Positions 35,136-46,850 are shown, counted from the first letter of the stretch. The stretch: DNA of 64,000 nt from Corynebacterium senegalense (GCF_900411315.1 NZ_LS990887.1:2054661-2118660), one strand, 5' to 3'. A program made the numbers and translations. The notes: a model not told the origin generated them from the sequence alone.

Positions 35136-35531
35136 GTCCCGGGTTCGGATGCCGTTCTGCTCGGCGTACTCGTCGGCGGTGAGCAGCGGGCCGACCTCAG
35201 AGACCTCCACCTCGAACAGCCAGCCCTCGCCGTAGGGGTCGTTGTTGATCAGCTCGAAGTTGCCGTCGATCCCCTCGTTGACGGCGGTGACGGTCCCGGT
35301 GACCGGGGCGTAGAGGTCGGAGACGGACTTGGTGGACTCGACCTCGCCGCAGGTCTCGCCCGCGGTGACCTCGTCACCCACCTGCGGCAGCTCCGCGAAG
35401 ACGACCTCGCCGAGGCGGTCGGCGGCCACGTCGGTGATGCCCACGCGGACCTTTGCCCCCACGGCAGCGTCCGGGGTGGAGTTGATCCACTCGTGGTCCT
35501 CTGAGTAGTAGTAATCCTGCTGCAGTGCCAT
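35133..35531 (-). CDS. gcvH: Glycine cleavage system H protein
   Basis: A 132-residue lipoyl carrier that shuttles the aminomethyl group between GcvP, GcvT and the L protein. Lys68 in [15 protein letters not shown] is the lipoylated residue. YYSEDHEWI at the N-terminus and [18 protein letters not shown] sequence near the end are typical. It follows gcvT by 2 bases, so gcvP-gcvT-gcvH are one operon. Its lipoyl group would be supplied by LipB and LipA, encoded next. Confidence 0.96.
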   Translation of the reverse strand: MALQQDYYYSEDHEWINSTPDAAVGAKVRVGITDVAADRLGEVVFAELPQVGDEVTAGETCGEVESTKSVSDLYAPVTGTVTAVNEGIDGNFELINNDPYGEGWLFEVEVSEVGPLLTADEYAEQNGIRTRD

Positions 35532-35533
35532 GG

Positions 35534-36601
35534 CTAGGCGTCCTTTCGTTTGTAGAAGGGGGTCTCACTGATAGTAAACGGATAACGGCGTCCGCGGATG
35601 TCGATTTCCACGGCCGTGCCGACCTCGGCGTGCGCCGGGTCGAGGTGCGCCAGCGCCACCGGGTGGCCCAGGGTGGGGGAGGGCTGGCCGGAGGTGACCA
35701 CGCCGATCTTCTCCTCGCCCAGGTAGACCTCCGCGCCCTCGCGGGCGGCGCGGCGCTGCTCCGAGGTCAGCCCGGCGATGACCACCGAGGGCTCGCGCCC
35801 GGCCAGGGCGGCCTTGCCCACGAAGTCCGCATCCTTCTTCGCGAAGGCCCGGCCCATCCCGGCCTCGACGGGGGTGATCTCCGCGCTCAGCTCGTGGCCG
35901 TAGAGCGGCATCGAGGCCTCGAGGCGCAGGGAGTCGCGGGCGGCCAGGCCGCACGGGGTGCCGGAGCCGATGACGGCCTCCCACACCTTCGGGGTGTCGG
36001 CGAAGCTGGCGAAGAGCTCGAAGCCGTCCTCGCCGGTGTAGCCGGTGCGGGCGACGACGACGTCGATGGAGCCGAGCTTCATCTCCGCCGCGGAGTAGTA
36101 GGGGAGGTCGCCGGGGGTGCCGTCGAGAAGCGGTGCGATGACCTCGAGCGAGCGCGGGCCCTGCACCGCGACGAGGCCGATTTCCTCGCTGCGGTTGCGC
36201 AGCTCGGCGTCGAAGCCCTCGGCGCGGGCCTGGAAGGCGGCCCACACCGTGGCGGTGTTCGCTGCGTTGGGGACCACGAGGAAGCGGTCCTCGGAGAGGC
36301 GGTAGGTGATGAGGTCGTCGAGGATGCCGCCGTTGTCGTCGACGATCATCGAGTACTTCGCCTTGCCCACCTTCAGGTTGGAGATGGAGGAGATGAGCGC
36401 GTAGTCGAGGAAGGCGCCCGCCTCGGGGCCGGTGACCTCGATCTCGCCCATGTGGGACAGGTCGAAGATGCCCACGTCCTCGCGCACGGCGCGGTGCTCC
36501 TCGAGCTCCGAGCCGTACTTCAGGGGCATGGTCCAGCCGCCGAAATCGGTGAACGAGGCGCCGAGGACCTCGTGCGCGGCCTTCAGGGGTGATTCGGGCA
36601 T
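35534..36601 (-). CDS. gcvT: Glycine cleavage system aminomethyltransferase (T protein)
   Basis: A 355-residue tetrahydrofolate-dependent enzyme that releases ammonia from the H-bound aminomethyl group and forms 5,10-methylene-THF. It has the usual start FTDFGGWTMPLKYGS, then DLSHMGEIEVTG with the catalytic Asp region (YSMIVDDNGGILDDLITY), RTGYTGEDGFELF, and a C-terminal barrel ending ITPVEAGMG...SETPFYKRK. The length is normal. It lies 10 bases after gcvP and 2 before gcvH. Confidence 0.96.
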   Translation of the reverse strand: MPESPLKAAHEVLGASFTDFGGWTMPLKYGSELEEHRAVREDVGIFDLSHMGEIEVTGPEAGAFLDYALISSISNLKVGKAKYSMIVDDNGGILDDLITYRLSEDRFLVVPNAANTATVWAAFQARAEGFDAELRNRSEEIGLVAVQGPRSLEVIAPLLDGTPGDLPYYSAAEMKLGSIDVVVARTGYTGEDGFELFASFADTPKVWEAVIGSGTPCGLAARDSLRLEASMPLYGHELSAEITPVEAGMGRAFAKKDADFVGKAALAGREPSVVIAGLTSEQRRAAREGAEVYLGEEKIGVVTSGQPSPTLGHPVALAHLDPAHAEVGTAVEIDIRGRRYPFTISETPFYKRKDA

Positions 36602-36611
36602 GTGGTGTCCT

Positions 36612-39488
<2,877 letters not shown>

Positions 39489-39526
39489 GACGAACTCCTT
39501 GCGTTGCGGGGAGAGATTCACATGTC

Positions 39527-39532
39527 AGTGTA
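39527..39532 (-). promoter_or_regulatory. -10 box of the gcvPTH operon
   Basis: TACACT on the minus strand predicts transcription from about base 39520 and a short leader of about 30 bases carrying the AAGGAG of gcvP. No glycine riboswitch fits in this leader. Confidence 0.5.
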
Positions 39533-39629
39533 TCGGCCCGCCCGACACTCCGAAGCGAGATCGCTTGTCGACGCCCCACCGCCCGCCCCGGCCGTGGTTG
39601 GGCGCGCATAAAAATGTCGGCGCACGGAA

Positions 39630-39674
39630 AACGGGGCCCCGGAGGCGCGTGTGTCGCGTCCCCGGGGCCCCGTT
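39630..39674 (-). terminator. Rho-independent terminator after the E2 gene
   Basis: On the minus strand AACGGGGCCCCGG pairs perfectly with CCGGGGCCCCGTT (13 bp) around a 19-base loop and continues into TTTTCC. It ends the E2 transcript ahead of the gcv promoter. Confidence 0.8.
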
Positions 39675-39699
39675 CAGCGGTAGCTCCGCCCGTTCTGCC

Positions 39700-41886
39700 T
39701 TAGAGGTCCAGGTCGGCCTCGAAGTCGCCGGACTCGATGCGGTCCTTGATGGTGGACACGAAGCGGCCGGCGTCGGCGCCGTCGACGAGCTGGTGGTCGT
39801 AGGTGAACGGCAGGTAGCACATCTGGCGGATGGCGATGGAGTCGATGCCGTCCTCGGTGACGATCACCGGGCGCTTCTCGATGGCGGCGGTGCCCAGGAT
39901 GCCCGCCTGCGGCGGGGTGAGGATCGGGGTGTCCAGCAGGGCACCCTCGGAGCCGATGTTGGTCACCGTGAACGTCGCGCCGGAGAGGTCGTCCGGGCGC
40001 AGCTTCTTGCTGCGGGCGCGCTCGGCCAGGTCCGCGATGGCCTTGGCGATCTCCGCGAGGCTCAGGTCCTGGGCCTTCTTGATCACCGGGACGAGCAGGC
40101 CGCGCTCGGTGTCCACCGCGACGCCGATGTTGACGTCGGAGTGGTAGGTGATCTCCTTTGTCTGCGCGTTGTAGGACGCGTTGACGTTCGGGTGGGAGAC
40201 GAGGGCCTCCGCGGCGGCCTTGACGAAGAACGCCAGGTAGGTGATGTTGACCTGGTGCTTCTCCTGGAACTTCGGCTTGACCTTCTTGCGCAGCTCGGCC
40301 ACGCGGGTGACGTCGACCTCCTGGACGTGGGTGAGCTGGGCGGTGGAGCGCAGCGAGTCGACCATGGTGGCGGCCGTGATCTCGCGGATGCGGTTGACTC
40401 GCTGGGTGGTGCCGATGAGCTCCTGCTTGGCCGGGTCCACGGACTTGGTGGACCAGTTGGAGCGCCCGCCCTTCGCCGCCTCCGGGGCGGCGGCCTCGGC
40501 CTGCGGGGCGTCGCCCTGGGCGGCCGCGAGGACGTCCTGCTTGCGGATGCGGCCGCCTACGCCGGTGCCCTCGATGGTGTTCAGGTCAACGCCGTGCTTG
40601 TCGGCCAGCTTGCGCACCAGCGGGGTGACGTAGGGGACCTTGTCGCCGCGGTTGTCGAGCTTCCCGGACGTCGCGCCGGCGTCCTCCTTGGCGTCGGTCT
40701 CCGAGCGCTCGTTGGCGGCGGAGCCCTTCTCCTCCTTGGCGTCGTCAGCCTTGGCCTCCGGCTTGGACTCCTTCTTCGGGGCCTCCTTGGGCTCTTCCTT
40801 CGGCGCCGGCTTGGACTCCTCCTTCGGCGCGTCCTCGGTGGTGCTGCCGGAGGAGGCGGCGGCCGCGTCACCGATGCGCGCGATGACCTGGCCGACGTCG
40901 ACGGTGTCGTCCTCCTCGGCGAGGATTTCCAGGATGGTGCCCTCGACCGGCGAGGGGATCTCGGTGTCGACCTTGTCGGTGGAGACCTCGAGCAGCGGCT
41001 CGTCGACCTCGACCATGTCGCCGACGGACTTCAGCCAGGTGGTAATGGTGCCCTCGGTGACGGACTCGCCGAGCTCCGGCATCTCCACGTCGACGGACTC
41101 GCCCGAGCCCTTCTTGTTGGTGGCGGAGTTCTTCTCGGCGGACTTCTCCGGCGCGTCGAGCGGGTTGTCGCCCTCGCCCTCGGCGGAGTTGTCCTCGGTG
41201 ACCTCCTCGTCGGCGTCCGCCACGCTTTCCTCGCCCGGGGCGTCGTTGGATGCGGCGGAGCTGGCTGCGGCGGAGGCGTCGCCCACGCGGGCGATGACGG
41301 CGCCGACGTCGACGGTGTCGTCCTCCTCGGCGAGGATCTCGACGAGGGTGCCGGCCACGGGGGAGGGAATCTCGGTGTCGACCTTGTCGGTGGAGACCTC
41401 GAGCAGCGGCTCGTCGACCTCGACGGTGTCGCCGACGGACTTCAGCCAGGTGGTGATGGTGCCCTCGGTGACGGACTCACCCAGCTCGGGCATCTCGACG
41501 TCGGTGGTCTCGCCGGAGGCGGCGGGCTTGGCTTCCTCGGCGTCCGCGTCCTTCTTCGCCTCGGGCTGCTCGGCGGTCTTGTCTGCCGCTTCCTTCTCCT
41601 CGGAGCCCGCGGAGTCGTCGGAGTCCCCGGCGGAGGCGGGGGCCTCGCCCTCCTCACCGATAATGGCGATGACCTCGCCCACGTCGACGGTGTCGTCCTC
41701 CTCGGCCTTGATCTCGAGCAGGACGCCGGAAACCGGGGACGGGATCTCGGTGTCGACCTTGTCGGTGGAGACCTCGAGCAGCGGCTCGTCGACCTCGACG
41801 GTATCGCCGACGGACTTCAGCCACGTGGTAATCGTGCCTTCGGTGACGGACTCGCCCAGCTCGGGCATCTCTACGGAGTGAGCCAT
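39700..41886 (-). CDS. sucB: Dihydrolipoamide acyltransferase (E2) with three lipoyl domains
   Basis: A 728-residue E2 subunit; in corynebacteria the equivalent gene (sucB/aceF) serves the pyruvate dehydrogenase, which shares a supercomplex with oxoglutarate dehydrogenase. Three lipoyl domains carry Lys43, Lys168 and Lys305, each in EVSTDKVDTEIPSPV, separated by long Ala/Glu/Ser linkers. A peripheral subunit-binding domain follows (YVTPLVRKLADKHGVDLNTI, GTGVGGRIRKQDVL). The catalytic core ends with the active-site histidine in YDHQLVDGADAGRF. The three lipoyl units are almost identical even in DNA. Lipoylation would depend on LipA and LipB encoded downstream. Confidence 0.95.
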   Translation of the reverse strand: MAHSVEMPELGESVTEGTITTWLKSVGDTVEVDEPLLEVSTDKVDTEIPSPVSGVLLEIKAEEDDTVDVGEVIAIIGEEGEAPASAGDSDDSAGSEEKEAADKTAEQPEAKKDADAEEAKPAASGETTDVEMPELGESVTEGTITTWLKSVGDTVEVDEPLLEVSTDKVDTEIPSPVAGTLVEILAEEDDTVDVGAVIARVGDASAAASSAASNDAPGEESVADADEEVTEDNSAEGEGDNPLDAPEKSAEKNSATNKKGSGESVDVEMPELGESVTEGTITTWLKSVGDMVEVDEPLLEVSTDKVDTEIPSPVEGTILEILAEEDDTVDVGQVIARIGDAAAASSGSTTEDAPKEESKPAPKEEPKEAPKKESKPEAKADDAKEEKGSAANERSETDAKEDAGATSGKLDNRGDKVPYVTPLVRKLADKHGVDLNTIEGTGVGGRIRKQDVLAAAQGDAPQAEAAAPEAAKGGRSNWSTKSVDPAKQELIGTTQRVNRIREITAATMVDSLRSTAQLTHVQEVDVTRVAELRKKVKPKFQEKHQVNITYLAFFVKAAAEALVSHPNVNASYNAQTKEITYHSDVNIGVAVDTERGLLVPVIKKAQDLSLAEIAKAIADLAERARSKKLRPDDLSGATFTVTNIGSEGALLDTPILTPPQAGILGTAAIEKRPVIVTEDGIDSIAIRQMCYLPFTYDHQLVDGADAGRFVSTIKDRIESGDFEADLDL
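40957..41877 (-). repeat. Three near-identical ~135-bp lipoyl-domain repeats
   Basis: Blocks at about 40957-41091, 41368-41502 and 41743-41877 encode the same peptide from MPELGESVTEGT to STDKVDTEIPSPV with only a few base changes, mostly at third positions. Spacings are 375 and 411 bases. The identity at silent sites suggests recent duplication or gene conversion. Confidence 0.85.
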
Positions 41887-41976
41887 GTTTTTCTTGTCTC
41901 CTCGGTTCATTTTCAAGCGGAAGCTACAAAGCCTTAGCGTACCTTCTCGGTGCAAACCGCGTTGTGGCTGGCCCCG

Positions 41977-41982
41977 TAAGAT
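41977..41982 (+). promoter_or_regulatory. -10 box, leaderless start
   Basis: TAAGAT is followed by 7 bases and an in-frame GTG at 41990. It overlaps the ATG at 41981, which argues for the GTG as the actual start. Confidence 0.55.
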
Positions 41983-41989
41983 GAACGAG

Positions 41990-42388
41990 GTGTTCAACAT
42001 CTTCGGCAACCGGAAGTTCTCGTCCTCGCTGCGCCCGCCGCGCGCCCCCGGCGACACGATCCGCCAGGAGGACGCCGCCTACCTGAAGCAGTGGGCCGCG
42101 GGGCGGACCTTCGTGGAGGGCTACATTGAGCCGGAGACGGTGGTCAACGAGATGTCGGTTGTCCTCGTCGACGCCGACGGGGAGTTCATGCGCCGCCGCA
42201 TCGGTGGCCCCAAGGGCATCCACGCGGTGGCGAAGCTTTTGGGCATCGCGCTTTACGACGTCGAGGAGACCGGATACCCCGAGCGCATGCGCAAACGGAT
42301 GGAGCGCGAGCGCATCCTGCGCAAACGCGCCGAACAGAAGAAACGCCGCGCCCGTTTCGAGCGCGGCGAGAGCCCCTACGGGCCCTAG
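41990..42388 (+). CDS. Conserved hypothetical protein beside E2
   Basis: A 132-residue cytoplasmic protein (135 if the ATG at 41981 is used). The core (EGYIEPETVVNEMSVVLVDADGEFMRRRIGGPKGIHAVAKLLGIALYDVEETGYPERMR) looks like an alpha/beta domain. The C-terminal third is a highly basic helix (RKRMERERILRKRAEQKKRRARFERG) that could bind nucleic acid. It occupies the same place between E2 and pepA in C. glutamicum. Function is unknown. The GTG is preferred because of the -10 spacing. Confidence 0.85.
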   Translation: MFNIFGNRKFSSSLRPPRAPGDTIRQEDAAYLKQWAAGRTFVEGYIEPETVVNEMSVVLVDADGEFMRRRIGGPKGIHAVAKLLGIALYDVEETGYPERMRKRMERERILRKRAEQKKRRARFERGESPYGP

Positions 42389-42415
42389 GTTCAAGCAGGC
42401 CTTCCTTAGTCGGGC

Positions 42416-43909
42416 CTAGGCGAGGCGGGTGAGCGCCTCGACGATCGTGCGCACCGGGGCGCCGGTGGCTCGCTTCGGGGTGTAGCCCCACGCGCCCTTG
42501 GTGTTCCACGCCGGGCCGGCGACGTCGATGTGGACCCACTGCGTGTCCTCCGCGACGAAGCGGGAGAGGTAGAGGCCCGCGAAAAGCATCCCGCCGGTGC
42601 GCGCGTTGTGGACGTTGCGGATGTCCGCCACGGGCGAGGTGAGCTCCTCCTCCTGCTCCTCGAGCAGCGGCATGGCCCAGGCGGCCTCGCCGACCGAGCG
42701 GCCGATGTCGGCGACGCGGTCGCGGAACTCCTCCGAGCCCATCACGCCGGCGGTGCGGTTGCCCAGCGCCACCAGCTGAGCGCCGGTGAGCGTCGCCGTC
42801 TCGATGAGGTAGTCGGGCTCGTCCTCGCTGGCGCGGGCGATGGCGTCGGCAAGCACGAGGCGGCCTTCTGCGTCGGTGTTGAGGATCTCGGAGGTGATCC
42901 CGCCGTAGTGGGTGATCACATCGCCGGGGTGGGAGGCCGTGCCCGAGGGCATGTTCTCGGCCAGCGGGACCCACGCCTCGACGCGCACGCCCAGCTCCAG
43001 GCGGGCGGCGGCGCTGATCGCGGCGACGACGGCGGCCGAGCCGCCCATGTCGGAGATCATGTCCTCCATGTTGGAGGCGGGCTTGAGCGAGATGCCGCCG
43101 GTGTCGAAGGTGATGCCCTTGCCCACGAGGGCGACGGTGGTGTCGGCGCCGGCGGGCTCCCAGGCGAGGTGGACGAGCCGGGGCGGGCGCGCCGAGCCCT
43201 TGCCCACGGCGAGGATGCCGCCGAAGCCGTTCTCCTCGAGGTAGTTCTCGTCGAAGACCTCGACCTTCAGTCCCGACTGGCCGGCGATCTCGCTGATCAC
43301 CTCGGCGTACGACTCCGGGTAGAGGAAGTTCGCCGGGGTGTTGACCAGGTCTCGCGCGAGCAGCGTGGACTCCGCGGCGACGACGGCGCGGGCGTACTCG
43401 GCGCGCGCGGATTCGGAGTCCTCGGCGACGACGTTGATGCGGGTGGTGGCGGTCTCGTCGCGGGGGTTCTCGCCCGGGTTCTTCAGGCCGGTGAAGGAGT
43501 ACCCGCCCAGCAGCAGGCCCTCCGCAATCGGGCGCAGGCCGAACTCGGTGGTGACGGTGGCGCGCTCGACGCCGGTGAGGCTGCGCGCGAGGACTCCGGC
43601 GCAGCGGCGCACGACGTCCTCGTCGATCTCCTCGGCATCGCCGAGGCCGAAGGCGATGACCATGGTGGCGTCGCGAAGCACTCGGGTGACCTCACCCTCC
43701 TTGCCCGTGGCCCCCAGGACCTCGAGCGACTCGAGCAGGCCCTCGGTGGCCAGCCCGGTGACGGGGATCTCGATCCCGTCGTCACCCCGCGTCACCGGGA
43801 CGAGCGCGACGCCGGGGTCGGTGGGAACCGAGGGGACGAGCTCGAGGTGCAGGGTTTCTCCCCGGGCGGGGAGGGACAGGTCGAAGGGAGTGGCTTTCAC
43901 TGTGAACAT
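42416..43909 (-). CDS. pepA: Leucyl aminopeptidase (M17)
   Basis: A 497-residue dinuclear-metal aminopeptidase that removes N-terminal residues from peptides in the cytoplasm. The family signature NTDAEGRLVLADA (C-terminal third) provides metal ligands; VGKGITFDTGGISLKPASNMEDM supplies the Lys and Asp ligands. The N-terminal ~165 residues form the variable macro-like domain. The ATG at 43909 has GAAAGGTGAGA just upstream; the frame to 43987 is an unsupported extension. It converges on the hypothetical gene at 41990 and diverges from ilvE. Confidence 0.95.
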   Translation of the reverse strand: MFTVKATPFDLSLPARGETLHLELVPSVPTDPGVALVPVTRGDDGIEIPVTGLATEGLLESLEVLGATGKEGEVTRVLRDATMVIAFGLGDAEEIDEDVVRRCAGVLARSLTGVERATVTTEFGLRPIAEGLLLGGYSFTGLKNPGENPRDETATTRINVVAEDSESARAEYARAVVAAESTLLARDLVNTPANFLYPESYAEVISEIAGQSGLKVEVFDENYLEENGFGGILAVGKGSARPPRLVHLAWEPAGADTTVALVGKGITFDTGGISLKPASNMEDMISDMGGSAAVVAAISAAARLELGVRVEAWVPLAENMPSGTASHPGDVITHYGGITSEILNTDAEGRLVLADAIARASEDEPDYLIETATLTGAQLVALGNRTAGVMGSEEFRDRVADIGRSVGEAAWAMPLLEEQEEELTSPVADIRNVHNARTGGMLFAGLYLSRFVAEDTQWVHIDVAGPAWNTKGAWGYTPKRATGAPVRTIVEALTRLA

Positions 43910-43991
43910 TCTCACCTTTCTTGATCTTGGATTGCTGATATCGCTCCACGCTACCTTCCGCGGCAGCCCGCGCCGCGCACAGTGCAAAGCG

Positions 43992-44007
43992 TGGGATCCT
44001 TATCCCA
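43992..44007. promoter_or_regulatory. Inverted repeat upstream of ilvE
   Basis: TGGGAT-CCTT-ATCCCA, perfect 6-bp arms, overlies the -35 position of the ilvE promoter (17 bases before its -10 box). It could be an operator; the regulator is unknown. Confidence 0.35.
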
Positions 44008-44023
44008 TCATTCGGGCGGGGAG

Positions 44024-44029
44024 TAAGGT
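44024..44029 (+). promoter_or_regulatory. -10 box, leaderless ilvE
   Basis: TAAGGT is followed by TGGCGCC (7 bases) and the ilvE ATG at 44037. There is no Shine-Dalgarno sequence. Confidence 0.6.
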
Positions 44030-44036
44030 TGGCGCC

Positions 44037-45143
44037 ATGACCTCACCGCACTTCGCACTCACCAAGAACAACACCCCCCGCACCACGCAGCAGCGCGAGG
44101 AGATCCTCGCCAACCCCGCGTTCGGCCAGGAGTTCACCGACCACATGGTCTCCATCGACTGGGATCGCGAGAACGGGTGGCACAACGCCCAGGTGAGGCC
44201 CTACGAGATGATCTCCCTCGACCCGGCCACCAACGTCTTCCACTACGGCCAGGCCATCTTCGAGGGGCTCAAGGCCTACCGCCATGCGGACGGCTCCATC
44301 TCCACCTTCCGCCCCGAGCAGAACGCCCGCCGCATGCAGCGCTCCGCCCAGCGCCTGGCCATGCCCGAGCTGCCGGAGGAGCTCTTCGTTGAGGCGCTGC
44401 GCCAGCTCGTCACGGTCGACCAGGACTGGGTCCCCGCCCCCGGCGGGGAGGCCTCCCTCTACCTGCGCCCCTTCATGATCGGCACCGAGAAGACCCTCGG
44501 CGTCAAGCCCTCGAGCACCTACTCCTTCTACGTCATCGCCTCCCCGGCGGGCGCCTACTTCGCCGACGGGGTCTCCCCGGTGAGCGTTTGGATCTCCGAG
44601 GACTACGTCCGCGCCGCGCCGGGCGGCACCGGCGACGCCAAGTTCGCCGGCAACTACGCCGCCTCCCTGCTCGCGCAGGCGGAGGCGGAGCAGCGCGGCT
44701 GCGACCAGGTCGTCTGGCTCGACGCCATCGAGCGCAAGTACATCGAGGAGATGGGCGGGATGAACCTCATGTTCGTCCGCGGCTCCGGCGCCGAGGCCAG
44801 CCTGATCACCCCGGCGCTGTCCGGGTCGCTGCTGCCCGGCATCACCCGGGACTCCCTGCTCCAGGTCGCGCTCGACCTGGGCTACACCGCGCAGGAGCGC
44901 CAGATCACCGTCGACGAGTGGCGCGAGGGCGTCGAGTCCGGCGAGATCACCGAGACCCTCGCCTGCGGAACCGCCGCCGTGATCACCCCCGTCGGCCGGG
45001 TGCTCAGCAACGGCGGCGAGTTCACAGTGAACAACAACGAGCCGGGCGAGGTGACGATGAAGCTCCGCGAGCGGCTGCGGGGCATCCAGCAGGGCGAGGT
45101 CGACGACGCACACGGCTGGAACGTCACGCTAGTCGGCGCGTAG
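44037..45143 (+). CDS. ilvE: Branched-chain amino acid aminotransferase
   Basis: A 368-residue PLP fold-type IV enzyme that transfers the amino group between glutamate and the keto acids of Leu, Ile and Val. Lys202 in GDAKFAGNYAAS is the PLP lysine; FHYGQAIFEGLKAY, YLRPFMIGT, the EEMGGMNLMFV strand and ETLACGTAAVITPV are typical for the large (BCAT-like) actinobacterial group. The start at ATG 44037 fits the leaderless promoter; the frame extends far upstream but would cross the pepA promoter. It overlaps convergent cobT by 15 bases. Confidence 0.96.
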   Translation: MTSPHFALTKNNTPRTTQQREEILANPAFGQEFTDHMVSIDWDRENGWHNAQVRPYEMISLDPATNVFHYGQAIFEGLKAYRHADGSISTFRPEQNARRMQRSAQRLAMPELPEELFVEALRQLVTVDQDWVPAPGGEASLYLRPFMIGTEKTLGVKPSSTYSFYVIASPAGAYFADGVSPVSVWISEDYVRAAPGGTGDAKFAGNYAASLLAQAEAEQRGCDQVVWLDAIERKYIEEMGGMNLMFVRGSGAEASLITPALSGSLLPGITRDSLLQVALDLGYTAQERQITVDEWREGVESGEITETLACGTAAVITPVGRVLSNGGEFTVNNNEPGEVTMKLRERLRGIQQGEVDDAHGWNVTLVGA

Positions 45144-46127
45144 GCTCGCGACCTCGTCGCCCACCATCTCCGCCGCGCTGTTGAGCAGCGGCAGGGCCAT
45201 AAGCGCCCCGGCGCCCTGGCCCGTCGCCATGTCGAGCGCCATGAGCGGGGTCAGATCCAGCGCCTTGAGGCAGACCTGCTGGCAGGGCTCGGCGCTGAGC
45301 TGCGCGGCGGCCAGCCAGTGCCGGGTGCCGGGGGCGAGGCGCTCCGCCACGTAGGCCGCGACGGTGGTGTAGGGGCCGTCGATGAGCAGCGGCGTGCGGC
45401 GCGCGGCCGCCTGGGCGATGAGCCCGGCGAGCGCCACGAAATCCGGGGCCGAGATCGACGCGAGGACGCGGGGGACATCCTCGCGGAAGCCGCGGACGCG
45501 GAACATCGCGTCGCGCACCGCGGCGGTCTTGACCTTCCACACGTTGTCGTTGATCCCGCTGCCGCGGCCCACCGCCGCCACGGGCTCGGTGCCAGTGAGT
45601 GCGCCGAACACGGCCGCCGCGACCGTGGTGTTGCCCACCCCGATGTCGCCCGGGACGATGAGGTCCGTCCCGGCGTCGACCTCCTGGTCCGCGAGCTCCC
45701 GGCCGCGCGCCAGCGCCGCGTCGAATTGTTCGGGCGTCATGGCGTCCTCGACGTCGATGGAGCCGGTGGGGGCGTCGAGCCAGTCGTCGACAAGCCGCAC
45801 CGCGCAGCCCGCCGAGCGCGCCGCGACGTTGACCGGGCCTCCGCCCGCCGCAGCCTCCGCCACCTGGGCCGGGCCGGAGGCGGGGGAGTGGGCCGAGACC
45901 CCGCGGCGGGCGACGCCGTGGTCGCCGGCGAAGATCAGCGCGTGCGGGCGCGCGAAGGGGGTGGGAACCTCCTCGCCCCGGCAGGCGGCGATCCAGGCCC
46001 CGAGCTCGCCGACGCGGCCGAAGGAGCGGCCCCGCACCGACGTGGCCAGCGCGGCGGAAACGCGGCCGGCGATGCCGAGGTCGGGGGAGTCGACGGCGGG
46101 GAAGAGGCCCGAAGCGTGATCAGACAC
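45129..46127 (-). CDS. cobT: CobT-like nicotinate-nucleotide:DMB phosphoribosyltransferase
   Basis: A 332-residue protein of the CobT family, which activates dimethylbenzimidazole to alpha-ribazole phosphate for cobalamin assembly. Family blocks are present: FAGDHGVARRGVSAHSP, GDIGVGNTTVAAAVF, GRGSGINDNVWKVKTAAV, and LDMATGQGAGALMALPLL. In the last block the usual catalytic GEG reads GQG: Gln304 (codon 45216-45218) stands where Glu317 of Salmonella CobT acts as the base. Activity may thus be lowered or altered. It follows the DUF3043 gene by 15 bases on the same strand. The RNase HI fusion at 1744 has a CobC-like domain, but no other cobalamin genes are here. Confidence 0.88.
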   Translation of the reverse strand: MSDHASGLFPAVDSPDLGIAGRVSAALATSVRGRSFGRVGELGAWIAACRGEEVPTPFARPHALIFAGDHGVARRGVSAHSPASGPAQVAEAAAGGGPVNVAARSAGCAVRLVDDWLDAPTGSIDVEDAMTPEQFDAALARGRELADQEVDAGTDLIVPGDIGVGNTTVAAAVFGALTGTEPVAAVGRGSGINDNVWKVKTAAVRDAMFRVRGFREDVPRVLASISAPDFVALAGLIAQAAARRTPLLIDGPYTTVAAYVAERLAPGTRHWLAAAQLSAEPCQQVCLKALDLTPLMALDMATGQGAGALMALPLLNSAAEMVGDEVASLRAD

Positions 46128-46142
46128 CAGCTGCGCTCCCGC

Positions 46143-46850
46143 CTAGACCTTCGCGCCCAGTTCCACGCGCGGCTTGGGCGAGCGCCAGCTGCGCGGCTGG
46201 CTCGCGCGCGAGAAGGCGTACATGCCCAGCCCGAAGCCGTGGTCGGTGCTCTCCGGGAAGCGCTCGCGCACAGCCTTGTTGGCGCGGACGCCGATGAACA
46301 CCGCCTCGCCCACGATGGCCAGCATGAAGACGAGCGAGAGAAGCGAGAGAACGGCAGAGACCTGCGGCACGAACGTGCCCACCAGCATGACCACGAGGAG
46401 CACCAGGGCGGCGGGCATGACGTAGTTGTTGAAGAAGCGCCGCGCGTCGACCCAGTCGCGCACGAAGCGGCGGACCTCGCCCTTGTCGCGGTCGAAGACG
46501 TAGCGGTCGTCCCCGGCGTCGATACGCGCCTGCAGCTCCTTGTTGGCGCGGCGGGCCTCCTCCCGCTGGCGGCGCTTGTGCTCCTTCCACTCCTCCTTGG
46601 ACATGGACTTCTTCAGTTCCTTGTCCCGCTGCCGCTGCTGTGCGGGGGTGAGGGCGTCGGGGTCGCGCCGCACGCCGCGCTTGATCTCCTGTTCCTGGCG
46701 CTTCGGGGTGGGTCGGCCCTTCGGCGGGGTGTATCCCTTGGGGAGCTTCGCCTGCGGCTGCTCGATCGGGGCGGTGACCTTCGTGGAGCCGCCTTCCTCG
46801 CTGGGCGCCTCGGGTGCGGGCGCGTCGGATTTCTGCCACGGTTTCTTCAC
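46143..46850 (-). CDS. DUF3043 membrane protein
   Basis: A 235-residue protein. The first ~135 residues are very hydrophilic and charged (KGYTPPKGRPTPKRQEQEIK, KSMSKEEWKEHKRRQREEARR). The second part carries FVRDWVDARRFFNNYVMP before two transmembrane segments (about 145-165 and 168-187), then a basic tail SWRSPKPRVELGAKV. This is the actinobacterial DUF3043 layout; function is unknown. The GTG at 46850 lies exactly 7 bases after a TAGCCT -10 box, which decides the start. It shares its upstream region with the Fe-S carrier gene. Confidence 0.88.
   Translation of the reverse strand: MKKPWQKSDAPAPEAPSEEGGSTKVTAPIEQPQAKLPKGYTPPKGRPTPKRQEQEIKRGVRRDPDALTPAQQRQRDKELKKSMSKEEWKEHKRRQREEARRANKELQARIDAGDDRYVFDRDKGEVRRFVRDWVDARRFFNNYVMPAALVLLVVMLVGTFVPQVSAVLSLLSLVFMLAIVGEAVFIGVRANKAVRERFPESTDHGFGLGMYAFSRASQPRSWRSPKPRVELGAKV

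Noticed and set aside
39489..39629. Glycine riboswitch upstream of gcvP
   Set aside because: No conserved glycine aptamer blocks are visible, and the -10 box at 39527 leaves a leader of only about 30 bases.
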